From Croceicoccus sediminis (GTDB lineage Bacteria > Pseudomonadota > Alphaproteobacteria > Sphingomonadales > Sphingomonadaceae), in the NCBI RefSeq assembly GCF_007570835.1, contig NZ_SUNC01000003.1:62001-126000 (forward strand): a stretch of 64,000 nucleotides of DNA, in the 5' to 3' direction. Shown one piece after another: positions 43,733-52,557 of the stretch. The translations under genes were made by a program, and so were the position numbers. The number at the start of each line of letters is the position of its first letter. Position 1 is the first letter of the stretch. Under the pieces are notes generated by a model. The model did not search any database and was not told the origin of the DNA. It saw only the letters and a list, made by a program, of their open reading frames with translations.

Positions 43733-44911
43733 TCAGTCTACGAGGCCGCGTTCGTCAAGCCAGCCGTGGATCAGGTCGAGCGCATCGGCCAGTTCCTGCG
43801 GCTGGCCCACGTAGTAGTGGTTGGCACCCTTCATCAGCTTGTAGGTCTTGTCCTTGCCGCCATAGGCATTGAAGAACCGCGTCGTGTGGGTGCCGGGGAT
43901 GGCGTCGTCGGCCGAATTCTCGATCGCCAGCATCGGGATCGAGATGTTGGGAGCATGCTTTTCGGCATGGGCGTTGGTGTCGTCGATCGACCACTGCGAC
44001 AGCCATGCACGCGTGTTCGAAAACCGCCCGACCCCGGCCGGGCTGCTGTTCGCGGTCTTGGGATCGCCCATGAAACACCAGTTGATACGGCGGTCGTTGG
44101 GATCGATCGTCGCATCGAGGAACAGCGGGTTCGCCAGCGTCCGGTGAGTCACCATGCACCGCTCGATCTCGTCGGTCGTGCCCGTACGAATCAGGTCCAG
44201 CGTCTCCTTGGCAAGCGCAGTCCTGCGGCGCATGCGGGCCAGCTGCGACTTGCGGAAATACTCAAGGTAATCGGCGCTATAGGGCGGCTGATTGGGATTG
44301 CGCGGACTGTAGAGATCGAGCTCGTGATCGCGGATCGCGGGATTGTGCTCGTCAATGACCGAGGGATCGATGAAATCGCGCAGGATTTCGGCACGGGAAA
44401 GATGCGCGGCGTGGAAGATCATCGCATCGCCCGGGATCAGCCCCGACAGGTCGACCGGGTCACCCGCAGGCGTCTGCGTGACCGTCGGGTTTTCGGCCAT
44501 TGCCTGGTAGAACGCGGTCAGCGAGCCGCCGCCCGACCATCCGGCCACGACGACCTTTTCGTAGCCCATCTCCTCCTTCATGTGGCGGACATAGGCGCCG
44601 TAGTCGCGCACGACGTTTTCCATAATCAGCGCGGCTTCGTTGCGGTTGTAGCGGCTTCCCGCAGTCAGCACGTGAAAGCCCATGCCGACAAGTTCGGACG
44701 GAAGCGGAAGGTGGTTCACCATCGACGCCGGATGCATGTACATGATCAGAGTCTTCGAAGGCTTGCCCTTGGGCCGCATCAGGAAACCGTCGAGCTGGAC
44801 GTTACCGGCCGCGCTTCTGAAGCCATAGACATCGCGGGTCGCCAGGGTGTCGTTATACACGATGCTCACCAGCGAACGCTCGATCTCGAACTTGCCCTTT
44901 TCCACCACCAT
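43733..44911 (-). CDS. Alpha/beta hydrolase family protein
   Basis: 392-aa alpha/beta hydrolase with a long lid region. The nucleophile is in AGWSGGGSL, the acid probably the Asp of ENSADDAIPGTH, and the base His in KGANHYYVGQ. The early strand TLIMYMHPASMVNHLPLPSE is the oxyanion region. The RBS AGGAGG precedes ATG 44911. It is monocistronic and divergent from hmgA. It may be an esterase or lactonase; no specific substrate can be assigned. Confidence 0.82.
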   Translation of the reverse strand: MVVEKGKFEIERSLVSIVYNDTLATRDVYGFRSAAGNVQLDGFLMRPKGKPSKTLIMYMHPASMVNHLPLPSELVGMGFHVLTAGSRYNRNEAALIMENVVRDYGAYVRHMKEEMGYEKVVVAGWSGGGSLTAFYQAMAENPTVTQTPAGDPVDLSGLIPGDAMIFHAAHLSRAEILRDFIDPSVIDEHNPAIRDHELDLYSPRNPNQPPYSADYLEYFRKSQLARMRRRTALAKETLDLIRTGTTDEIERCMVTHRTLANPLFLDATIDPNDRRINWCFMGDPKTANSSPAGVGRFSNTRAWLSQWSIDDTNAHAEKHAPNISIPMLAIENSADDAIPGTHTTRFFNAYGGKDKTYKLMKGANHYYVGQPQELADALDLIHGWLDERGLVD

Positions 44912-45030
44912 CCTGCTCCTCCTGAATATTTATATCTTCGTCATGCAGACCGACGCCTGCCGGGACCAGCCACGACCGATTGTGCCGCTGGCGTCCCTAT
45001 GCCGTCCTTCACTTACATGATCTCAAATGA

Positions 45031-45050
45031 TTTGCTAGCCCTATAAATTG
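45031..45050 (+). promoter_or_regulatory. Element shared with 46622, upstream of hmgA
   Basis: A 20-bp AT-containing element, TTTGCTAGCCCTATAAATTG, ends 87 bp before the hmgA start. It matches 16 of 20 bases of the element at 46622-46641, which ends 89 bp before the flavin monooxygenase start. The TATAAA core could be a -10. It is probably a common promoter or operator. Confidence 0.5.
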
Positions 45051-45136
45051 ATGATAGCGTCCCGCTAAACCAAAACGGCTGATCCTGTGCTTCTGTGCGA
45101 AACCGGATCGGCACGCCAAAGCGAGAGGATCGAACA

Positions 45137-46471
45137 ATGAACGACGTCGCGGATGCCAAGCAATTCAAGACTGCGAACGAGGCGTCAGGCGCGCTGCGAT
45201 ACCAGGTCGGCTTCGGGAACGAGTTCGAGACAGAGGCCGTCCCCGGCGCTCTCCCGAAAGGTCAGAACAGCCCGCAGAAAGTTCCGCTTGGTCTTTACAG
45301 CGAGCTGGTAACCGGTGCTTCGTTCTATGCCCCGCGGCATCTCAATCGGCGCAGCTACGTCTTCCGCATCCGTCCGTCCGTCTTTGGCGGAGAGGCAGAG
45401 CCCTGGGACGGCGGCGATTTCCGCACCCCTCCCCTCGACGTGCCGCCGCTGCCCAACCGTGTCTACTGGACCCAGCGCAAGGACGAAGGTGTCGACGCCG
45501 ATTTCCTCGAAGGCCTGCTGACGCTTGGCGCGTGCGGTTCGCCCATGATGCATGAGGGCGTGGCGGTCCATTTCTTCCGCGCCACGAAGTCGATGGAAAA
45601 CCGCGCCTTCCACAACTCCGACGGTGAACTGCTCATCGTGCCGCAACAGGGCGATCTTCGCATCATGACCGAATTTGGCGTGATCGAGGCCGAGCCGTGC
45701 GAGATGGTCCTGATCCCGCGCGGTGTGAAATTCCGCGTCGAACTGAAGGGCGCGTTCGCTCGCGGCCTTGTTTACGAAAACTATGGCCATCCCTGGGTGC
45801 TGCCCGAGCTGGGCCTGATCGGTTCGAACGGGAACGCCAATGCCATCGATTTCGAGGCGCCGGTTGCAAGTTTCGAAGACCTGGACGTCGAGACGCAGGT
45901 GATTCAGAAGCTCGCCGGCCGCTTCTGGTCAAGCGTGATCGACCACTCGCCCTTCGACGTCGTGGCATGGCGCGGCAGCCTGACACCCTATAAATACGAC
46001 ATGCGCAAGTTCGTCTCCATGGGTACGTCGACCGTCGACCACCCGGACCCGTCGATTTTCTGCGCGCTTGCGTCGCCGTCGCACGATGTCAGCGGCTGCA
46101 ATGCCGACGTCATGATCATCCCGCCGCGCTGGGTCGTGGGTGACAACACGCTGCATCTGCCCGGCTTCCACCGCAACGCCGTCTGCGAAATCAGCAGCCT
46201 CGTCACGGGCGGGCCGGTGAAGGACGATTTCGATCCGAACGGCGGCATCCGCATCACCAACAACTGGGGGGCGCACGGCCCAGAAGCCAAGCCCTTCGAG
46301 GCGGCCCGCGCGCAAGCCAATCTCGATCCCGAGTACACCGATTTCATCTCGGTCATGGTCGAGACGCGTTACCCGATGGAACTGACCCAGGCGGCGATGG
46401 ATTTGAAAGAGCGCGTGCGCGACGTCAACGCGGGCTGGACCGGCTACGTCAAGCGCTTCCCGAACGGATGA
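45137..46471 (+). CDS. hmgA: Homogentisate 1,2-dioxygenase
   Basis: 444-aa homogentisate dioxygenase, which opens the homogentisate ring to maleylacetoacetate. The iron ligands are His345 and Glu351 (FHRNAVCE) and His380 (GAHGPEAKPF), and the segments YQVGFGNEFETEA and HNSDGELLIVPQQGDL are diagnostic. ATG 45137 follows GAGAGGAT; the few upstream codons are not homologous. Homogentisate arises from tyrosine, phenylacetate or 4-hydroxyphenylacetate, which would fit an aromatic-amine pathway. No maleylacetoacetate isomerase or fumarylacetoacetase gene was found in the window. Confidence 0.96.
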   Translation: MNDVADAKQFKTANEASGALRYQVGFGNEFETEAVPGALPKGQNSPQKVPLGLYSELVTGASFYAPRHLNRRSYVFRIRPSVFGGEAEPWDGGDFRTPPLDVPPLPNRVYWTQRKDEGVDADFLEGLLTLGACGSPMMHEGVAVHFFRATKSMENRAFHNSDGELLIVPQQGDLRIMTEFGVIEAEPCEMVLIPRGVKFRVELKGAFARGLVYENYGHPWVLPELGLIGSNGNANAIDFEAPVASFEDLDVETQVIQKLAGRFWSSVIDHSPFDVVAWRGSLTPYKYDMRKFVSMGTSTVDHPDPSIFCALASPSHDVSGCNADVMIIPPRWVVGDNTLHLPGFHRNAVCEISSLVTGGPVKDDFDPNGGIRITNNWGAHGPEAKPFEAARAQANLDPEYTDFISVMVETRYPMELTQAAMDLKERVRDVNAGWTGYVKRFPNG

Positions 46472-46621
46472 TCATGGCCATGGCGAGGACTTCGGCATCG
46501 CGCAGCGGAAATGGATCGGAAACGGTCCGTCGCAGCGTCGCGCGGTCCTCGCCCCTGGCCCGGTTTCAGGCGGAGAGCGTGTCGCCAGGATGCGCGCACA
46601 AGCTTGACGCCAGACCGATAA

Positions 46622-46641
46622 TTTGTTACCCCTATTAAATG
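46622..46641 (+). promoter_or_regulatory. Element shared with 45031, upstream of flavin monooxygenase
   Basis: TTTGTTACCCCTATTAAATG, 16 of 20 identical to the hmgA element, 89 bp before the start. It lies in the 258-bp gap after hmgA, in which I see no other gene. Confidence 0.5.
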
Positions 46642-46729
46642 AGAGAGAGGATGGAAGGTCATCTGCGATTCTGACCCAGTCAAAATCCGCTGACTTTACC
46701 GTGGTTCAATTCAGATAAGGCGAAAAAAT

Positions 46730-47971
46730 ATGTCGAGCCAGATTGCGGTTATGCAGCATCCGGAAACCGTGGATGATCAGGACATTCGGGACACGCTGGT
46801 TCAGCGTGCCCACGATATGATCCCCGACCTCGTAGCCCGCCAGGCGGAGACCGAGGCGCGCACCTATTATTCCGAAGAAACGCACAGGGCCTTCGAAAAG
46901 GCGGGACTCTACGGAATCCTGGTGCCTGAAAAGTTCGGCGGCCTCGATCTCGACGTGAAGACCTATTACCGGGTCGTCATGGAACTGGCGACCGGCTGTC
47001 CGTCGACCGCCTGGCAGTTCTGCCTCGGCTCGGCCCACGCCGTAACGCTTTGCGGCATGTACAGCGAAGAAGCGCAGCGCGAAGTGTTCGACATCGACGA
47101 GCCCTTCATTGCCGCGACCACGACGCGTCCGCAGGGCAAGGCGATCCGCCTTCCCGATGGCGGCTGGCAGCTTGATGGCGAGTGGAACTACTGCTCCGGC
47201 ATTCCCTATTCGTCGCACTTCCTCAGCCACACCATCGCCACCAATGAAGATGGCAGCGACCCTGAATTGATGACCTTCATCGTCCCGCGCGATCAGTGGA
47301 CGCGCCTTGACGACTGGGGCGCAGCGCTCGGCCTCAAGGGCAGCGGCTCGCACAGCATCAAGCTGGAAAATGCCCGCATCCCGGCATCCTGGGGCCTCAA
47401 GGGCAGGTCGATCATCGACCACCGCCTGCCGCCCAAGAGCGAGATCGACACCGATCTCGACAACCCGCTCTATTTCGGCGGCACGATGAGCCTCTGGCTG
47501 CTTGAACCTGCGGCGCTTTGCATCGGCATGGTCAAGGGTGCGCTGGAAGAGTGCACCAAGCTCATGCAGACCAAGACCACCGTGATCCCGCCGATCACGC
47601 TTCGCGGCGAGAACACCGACTATCAGCGTTGGTACGGCGCGGCTGCGGCAAAGCTCACGACGGCCGAATCGGCCTATCACGATGCCTGCGAGAAGTGGAC
47701 CGAAGACGCCCGTCTCCAGATGCTCGGCCTGCGTGATCCCAACGATCCGCGGGAGCTGCTCTCGAACGTGATCTGCGGCGAAGTGATCGAGATGGCCTGG
47801 GAAGCGATGCAGTTGCTCTACCGCGTGGCAGGCACCGGCGCCGCGATGGACGGACAGCGCATGCAGCGTATCTATCGCGACCTTTCGACCGCACGTTCGC
47901 ATGCCTACAACACCCGCTTTGACGGCCTGCATCGCGAACTGTCGGTCAATCTGACCCAGCAGCCTGCATAA
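46730..47971 (+). CDS. HsaA-like group D flavin-dependent monooxygenase / acyl-CoA dehydrogenase-fold protein
   Basis: 413-aa protein of the acyl-CoA dehydrogenase fold, closest in layout to two-component flavin monooxygenases such as HsaA and 4-hydroxyphenylacetate hydroxylase C2. Visible signs are the long N-terminal helix bundle, GILVPEKFGGLDLDV, PSTAWQFCLGSAHAV, a WNYCSGIPYSSH mid-domain and the C-terminal RIYRDLSTARSHAYNTRF, with no acyl-CoA dehydrogenase Glu motif. Such enzymes hydroxylate phenols using reduced flavin from a separate reductase, which is not encoded nearby. Placement after hmgA with a shared promoter element suggests an aromatic ring-hydroxylation step. The substrate is not determined. 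Confidence 0.83.
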   Translation: MSSQIAVMQHPETVDDQDIRDTLVQRAHDMIPDLVARQAETEARTYYSEETHRAFEKAGLYGILVPEKFGGLDLDVKTYYRVVMELATGCPSTAWQFCLGSAHAVTLCGMYSEEAQREVFDIDEPFIAATTTRPQGKAIRLPDGGWQLDGEWNYCSGIPYSSHFLSHTIATNEDGSDPELMTFIVPRDQWTRLDDWGAALGLKGSGSHSIKLENARIPASWGLKGRSIIDHRLPPKSEIDTDLDNPLYFGGTMSLWLLEPAALCIGMVKGALEECTKLMQTKTTVIPPITLRGENTDYQRWYGAAAAKLTTAESAYHDACEKWTEDARLQMLGLRDPNDPRELLSNVICGEVIEMAWEAMQLLYRVAGTGAAMDGQRMQRIYRDLSTARSHAYNTRFDGLHRELSVNLTQQPA

Positions 47972-47979
47972 GGCACGAC

Positions 47980-48037
47980 CGGCGCCGGGTGGCGGAAATC
48001 GGACGTCTCTACCGTTCGATTTCGCTGCCCGGCGCCG
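47980..48037. repeat. Long nested inverted repeat between monooxygenase and acyl-CoA dehydrogenase
   Basis: CGGCGCCGGG (47980-47989) pairs with CCCGGCGCCG (48028-48037), and inside it GAAATCG (47995-48001) pairs with CGATTTC (48017-48023) around a 15-nt loop. The TG spacers are equal on both sides. There is no T-run. It begins 9 bp after the stop and ends 65 bp before the next start, so it may be a transcript-end structure. Confidence 0.55.
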
Positions 48038-48102
48038 ATCCGTTTAAAGCCGCCTGCCCCGGTTTCGGACGGCACGCGCACATCCCCAATTCGATGGAAT
48101 AG

Positions 48103-49233
48103 ATGATGATGTTGTCCGACCAGGAAACCATGATCCGCGACATGGCGCGGAAGATCGGCAACGACGTTCTGGCCCCCACCGCGGCGGAGCGCGACCGGAC
48201 CTCATCATGGCCGACCGAGGAACTGAAGGTGCTTGCCGCCCAGGGCTTCATGGGCATGACGGTGCCCGAGGAATTCGGCGGATCGGAAACGGGTTTCCTC
48301 GCCTATTGCCTCGCGATCGAGGAAATCTCCGCGGCAGATGGCGGCATCGGTACGATCGTCCATGTCCACTCGCTGGGCGCGACCCATATCATCGCGACGC
48401 ACGGCAACGCCGAACAAAAGGCGCGGCTGCTGCCGGCCATGGCGGCGGGCGAAAAGATCGGAGCGTTCCTGATGACCGAGCCGCAGGCGGGTTCGGATAC
48501 CTCGGCGCTTCGCACGACGGCGCGGCGCGACGGCGACGATTTCATCATCAACGGCACCAAGCAGTTTATTTCGAACGGCAACGAGGCGGGCGTGGCTATC
48601 GTCCTGGCCCGCACCAATCCCAATGCGGGCAAGCGGGGATTCACCACCTTCCTCGTCGAACCTCCCGCAGACGGTTATGTCGTCGCCCGTGTCGAGGAAA
48701 AGATGGGGCAGCGCACGGCGCACGTCGCCCAGATCCAGCTTGACGATCTGCGCGTACCGGCGGCCAACGTACTCGGTTCGGTCGACGGCGGCTATGCCAT
48801 TGGCATGTCCGGCCTGTCGGACGGACGCATTTCCATCGCGGCCCAATCGGTCGGCATCGCGCAGGCAGCGCTCGACGCCGCAGTCAGGTTCGCGCGTGAA
48901 CGGGAAGTCGGCGGCAAGCCGATCATCGAACTACAGGGTGTTGCCTTCGAACTGGCCGAAATGGCGATGCAGGTCGACGTGGCCCGCCAATACTATATCC
49001 ACGCCGCGCGCCTGCTCGAAGCTGGTCAGCCTTGCGCCAAGGAAGCGTCGATCGCCAAGCTGTTCGCCAGCGAGATCGCGGAAAAAGTATGTTCCCAAGC
49101 GATCCAGATCCACGGCGGCTACGGCTATCTCTCCGACTTCCCGGTAGAGCGCTATTACCGCGATGCCCGTGTCTGCAAGATCTATGAAGGCACGAGCCAC
49201 ATCCAGAAGCACATCATCGCCCGAAACCTGTAA
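48103..49233 (+). CDS. Acyl-CoA dehydrogenase
   Basis: 376-aa FAD-dependent acyl-CoA dehydrogenase. The signatures are clear: FLMTEPQAGSDTSALRT, then FISNGNEAGVAIVLAR, QIHGGYGYLSDFPVERYYRD and the catalytic Glu in KIYEGTSHIQKHI, a short/medium-chain type position. Three consecutive ATGs (48103, 48106, 48109) are possible starts. It forms the trans-2 double bond in an acyl-CoA during beta-oxidation. It converges with the nitronate monooxygenase gene. Confidence 0.92.
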   Translation: MMMLSDQETMIRDMARKIGNDVLAPTAAERDRTSSWPTEELKVLAAQGFMGMTVPEEFGGSETGFLAYCLAIEEISAADGGIGTIVHVHSLGATHIIATHGNAEQKARLLPAMAAGEKIGAFLMTEPQAGSDTSALRTTARRDGDDFIINGTKQFISNGNEAGVAIVLARTNPNAGKRGFTTFLVEPPADGYVVARVEEKMGQRTAHVAQIQLDDLRVPAANVLGSVDGGYAIGMSGLSDGRISIAAQSVGIAQAALDAAVRFAREREVGGKPIIELQGVAFELAEMAMQVDVARQYYIHAARLLEAGQPCAKEASIAKLFASEIAEKVCSQAIQIHGGYGYLSDFPVERYYRDARVCKIYEGTSHIQKHIIARNL

Positions 49234-49239
49234 GGTCCT

Positions 49240-49256
49240 CGCCGCCACCGGCGGCG
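49240..49256. terminator. Short GC hairpin between convergent genes
   Basis: CGCCGCC (49240-49246) pairs with GGCGGCG (49250-49256) across a 3-nt loop, 6 bp after the acyl-CoA dehydrogenase stop and 84 bp before the stop of the leftward nitronate monooxygenase gene. Only GC content supports termination. Confidence 0.4.
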
Positions 49257-49340
49257 CGATACCAGGGGCAGCCTACCCCGCCGGGACGTCCTTTCGGACA
49301 TTCTCAGCGCGCCGTGGCCGGCTTTATCAGACCGCCAACG

Positions 49341-50294
49341 TCAACCTTGCGAGAGCCGCTCCAGGCTCGCCTTGCGGGCATCGCGATATTCCTGCGCCAT
49401 GCGCGAGACGATATCCTGGGTCGCCTCGATCCGCTGGATTTCACCAACGCCCTGCCCCGCGCTCCAAATATCGCGCCATGCCCGCAGGTTCTCGGTCCCC
49501 TTCTCGGCATGAAAGGCGCCGCTGTGGCTCGACTCTGGCGTGAAACCGCTGCGCTCGATGCTCTTGCGCAGCATGTTGGCGGGCATGCCGGTGAGCGCGG
49601 CGGTCAACTCGATATCGTCGGCGCAGCTTTCGATCAGCATCTGGCGATAGTCGTCTTCGGCCATGCTCTCGCTCGCCGCGATGAGCGGGGTCCCGACATA
49701 GGCGAAATCCGCGCCCATTTCTTCGGCCGCATGGATGGCGCGGCCGTTCGACAGCGCCCCGGCGAGAACCAGGGGACCGGCAAAGAACTTGCGCACTTCG
49801 TTCACGAAAGCGAACGGATTGAGCCAGCCGGTGTGACCGCCCGAACCCGCGCAAAGCAGGATGAGTCCGTCCAAACCGGCTTCGGCCGCGCGCCGGGCAT
49901 GTTTGACCGATGCCACGTCGGCAAAGACCAGTCCGCCATAGCCTTTCACGTCATCGACGACCCGCGCCGGATTGCCGACACTGGCGATGACAAGCGGCAC
50001 TTCGTGCTTCACGATCAAGGCAAGGTCGTCCTCGACCCTGGGATTGGTGTGGTGGACGATCAGGTTTGCCGCATAAGGAGCGGCATCGGCATCCAGTTCC
50101 GCCGAGATGCGCGTCAGCCATTCGTCGAGAATCTGCGGCGTGCGGGCATTGAGTGTCGGAAAAGACCCGCCGATACCGGCCTTGCAAGACGCGATGACAA
50201 GCTCCGGCCCCGAAACCAGGAACATCGGCCCGGCCAGCACCGGAAGGGCGAGTTTCGCGCGCAGCGCGGGCGCGATGGCCGTGTTGCCAAGCAT
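49341..50294 (-). CDS. Nitronate monooxygenase / 2-nitropropane dioxygenase family
   Basis: 317-aa FMN-dependent TIM-barrel protein of the NMO family. Visible features are the N-terminal LPVLAGPMFLVSGPELVIAS, the CAGSGGHTGWLNPFAFV motif with its conserved His, and VLAGALSNGRAIHAAEEMGA before the phosphate-binding FAYVGTPLIAASES. ATG 50294 has AGGAGA upstream; a longer reading to 50348 lacks an RBS. The family also includes enzymes annotated as enoyl reductases, so the exact reaction is open. It is divergent from the enoyl-CoA hydratase gene. Confidence 0.87.
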   Translation of the reverse strand: MLGNTAIAPALRAKLALPVLAGPMFLVSGPELVIASCKAGIGGSFPTLNARTPQILDEWLTRISAELDADAAPYAANLIVHHTNPRVEDDLALIVKHEVPLVIASVGNPARVVDDVKGYGGLVFADVASVKHARRAAEAGLDGLILLCAGSGGHTGWLNPFAFVNEVRKFFAGPLVLAGALSNGRAIHAAEEMGADFAYVGTPLIAASESMAEDDYRQMLIESCADDIELTAALTGMPANMLRKSIERSGFTPESSHSGAFHAEKGTENLRAWRDIWSAGQGVGEIQRIEATQDIVSRMAQEYRDARKASLERLSQG

Positions 50295-50436
50295 ATCTTC
50301 TCCTGAAACACGATCCCAAGGATCGAAATTTATTTTGAGATGTGACAATTATTCTGTTGCACCATGGGCCGCAAGGGAAATAACTAGCAGGGCCGTTTAG
50401 GCCAAGAATGACGCCGCGGTGGAAGAGGAAGAAAAC

Positions 50437-51222
50437 ATGTCCCACGAACCTGTTCTGACAGAGGTGCGCGGCGGTGCGGTTTGGATTACGATCAACCGCC
50501 CCGATGCGATGAACGCGATCACGCCCGATGTCGTGACGGGCGTGAATGCCGCACTGGACCTGGCCGAAGATCCCGACATCAAGGCCGTGGTACTGACGGG
50601 AACGGGCCGCGCGTTCTGCGCCGGGGCCGATCTGAAGTACGTCAGCGAAAACGCGCAGGGCGATTCCGCCGCGACGGCGAAATTCCTCGATGCCCTTCTC
50701 GACATGATGAACCGGCTGGAAAGCTGTCCGCGCCCGGTGATCGCCGCGGTCAACGGGCTGGCGCTGGCGGGCGGGCTGGAAATCGTGCTGTGCTGCGATC
50801 TGGTCATCGCCGCGCGATCGGCGAAACTGGGCGATGCCCACGCGAATTTCGGACTGCTGCCGGGTGGCGGCGGATCGGTGCGCCTGCCGCGAAAGATCGG
50901 CCCGACGCGCGCGAAATACCTGATGTACACCGGCGAGTTCGTACCGGCTGAAGAGCTTGTCGCATGCGGTCTCGTCAACGAGGTCGTCGATGACGACAAA
51001 CTGGCTGAGGCGGCCGATATGCTTGTCGCCAAGCTGGCGTCGAAAAGCTCGCTGGTCCTGCGCCGGATGAAGGCGCTGGTCGACGACGGGCTCGAACAAC
51101 CCAAGGACGTGGCTCAGCGGGCCGAGGTGCTCGTCTCCGAAGTCCATACGCACAGCCATGACCTGCAGGAAGGGCTTGCCGCCTTCGCCGAGAAGCGCAA
51201 GCCATCGTTCAAAGGCTGCTGA
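50437..51222 (+). CDS. Enoyl-CoA hydratase/isomerase family protein
   Basis: 261-aa crotonase-fold enzyme. The oxyanion-hole segments are GRAFCAGADLKYV and VNGLALAGGLEIVLCCD, followed by ARSAKLGDAHANFGLLPGGG, where crotonases have the catalytic Glu region. ATG 50437 follows GAGGAAG. It hydrates an enoyl-CoA or performs a related reaction. It is the first gene of a rightward set with SCP2-type thiolase, SDR and Rieske oxygenase genes, a possible side-chain-removal unit. Confidence 0.9.
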   Translation: MSHEPVLTEVRGGAVWITINRPDAMNAITPDVVTGVNAALDLAEDPDIKAVVLTGTGRAFCAGADLKYVSENAQGDSAATAKFLDALLDMMNRLESCPRPVIAAVNGLALAGGLEIVLCCDLVIAARSAKLGDAHANFGLLPGGGGSVRLPRKIGPTRAKYLMYTGEFVPAEELVACGLVNEVVDDDKLAEAADMLVAKLASKSSLVLRRMKALVDDGLEQPKDVAQRAEVLVSEVHTHSHDLQEGLAAFAEKRKPSFKGC

Positions 51223-51300
51223 GCCGACCCGTGAGCTGAATCAGCGGCAAGGGTGCGACAACGCGCGCAACCCAAAACACGAGATCTGGAGCGAGAGGCA

Positions 51301-52539
51301 ATGCAGGAAATCTTCGTCGCAGGGGTTGGCATGACCCCCTTCGGGCGCATGCTCGACAAGGACATGAAGACGCTGACCCGCGAAGCGGTTTCCGCAGCGC
51401 TTGCCGATGCGGGGATCGCGGCATCCGCGCTGGAGGCGGCCTACTTCGCCAATGCCTCGCAAGGGCACATGGAAGGGCAGCACATGGTGCGCGGCCAGAT
51501 CGCCTTGCGCGCCATGGGCATCGGGCAAATCCCGGTCGTCAACGTCGAAAACGCCTGTGCCAGCGGCAGCTCCGCGCTGAACCTTGCCGTCAATTTCCTG
51601 AAGGCGGGGGATGGCGATATCGCTCTTGCCGTCGGGGCGGAAAAAATGTTTTCCAAGGACCGCGCGCTGATGTTCGGCGCGTTCGACAGCGCATGGGATG
51701 TCAGCGACACCGAAGCGATCAGCCGGCGGCTGATGGAACTGGGCGAAGGTGTCGAACCGCCGCCGGGCACCACTTCGGACAAGCCTTACAGCGTCTTCAT
51801 GGACGTCTATGCGGCCTTTTCCCGCCTTCACATGCGGACGTTCGGGACGACGCAGCGCCAGATCGCGGCGGTCGCGGCCAAGAACCACCAGCACTCGGTC
51901 GAAAACCCGCTTGCGCAATACCGGGTGCCCTATTCGATCGACGAAGTGCTGACAGCGCCGCCGATCACTTATCCCCTGACGCTGCCGATGTGCTCACCCG
52001 TTTCGGACGGGGGCGCAGCTGTCGTGCTGGCAACTGCGGCGGGACTTAAACGGCACGGCATCGATCCTTCGCGCGCGGTCCGGCTCCTCGCCTCGGTCGT
52101 CCAGACCGGCAGTGACCGCGACCCCACCGACTTCGGCAACCACTGCACCGCGCGGGCGGCAAGACGCGCCTACGAGATGGCGGGCGTCGGCCCGGAAGAT
52201 GTCTCGGTCGCCGAAGTGCACGATGCGACCGCCATGGGAGAGATCATCCAGATCGAAAACCTCGGCCTTTGCGCACTCGGCGATGGCGGACCGGTGAGCG
52301 AGCGGGGCGAAACCACGATCGGCGGCCGCGTGCCCGTGAACCCGTCGGGCGGGCTCGAATCCAAGGGTCACCCGGTCGGCGCGACGGGCCTTGCACAGGT
52401 CTATGAGCTGACGATGCAGCTGCGCGGCGAGGCCGGGCCGCGCCAGGTTGAAGGCGCGCGAGTCGCCATCGCGGAAAACGGTGGCGGCCTTGTCGGCATC
52501 GAGGAAGCGGTCGCCTGCGTCACCATCCTCGCAAAATAG
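51301..52539 (+). CDS. SCP2/SCPx-type thiolase (lipid-transfer-like acetyl-CoA acetyltransferase)
   Basis: 412-aa thiolase of the SCP-x / Ltp type rather than FadA type. Features are the nucleophile Cys in VENACASGSSALNLA, the SCP-type motif AEVHDATAMGEIIQIENLGL and the C-terminal NPSGGLESKGHPVGATGLAQ. ATG 51301 has GAGAGG upstream. Enzymes of this group cleave 3-oxoacyl-CoAs of branched or sterol-like side chains and some act as retro-aldolases with a partner. The mix of this thiolase with MaoC and CoA-ligase genes hints at a bulky substrate; that is an inference. Confidence 0.9.
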   Translation: MQEIFVAGVGMTPFGRMLDKDMKTLTREAVSAALADAGIAASALEAAYFANASQGHMEGQHMVRGQIALRAMGIGQIPVVNVENACASGSSALNLAVNFLKAGDGDIALAVGAEKMFSKDRALMFGAFDSAWDVSDTEAISRRLMELGEGVEPPPGTTSDKPYSVFMDVYAAFSRLHMRTFGTTQRQIAAVAAKNHQHSVENPLAQYRVPYSIDEVLTAPPITYPLTLPMCSPVSDGGAAVVLATAAGLKRHGIDPSRAVRLLASVVQTGSDRDPTDFGNHCTARAARRAYEMAGVGPEDVSVAEVHDATAMGEIIQIENLGLCALGDGGPVSERGETTIGGRVPVNPSGGLESKGHPVGATGLAQVYELTMQLRGEAGPRQVEGARVAIAENGGGLVGIEEAVACVTILAK

Positions 52540-52557
52540 GGATCAAGGGGAACGTAC

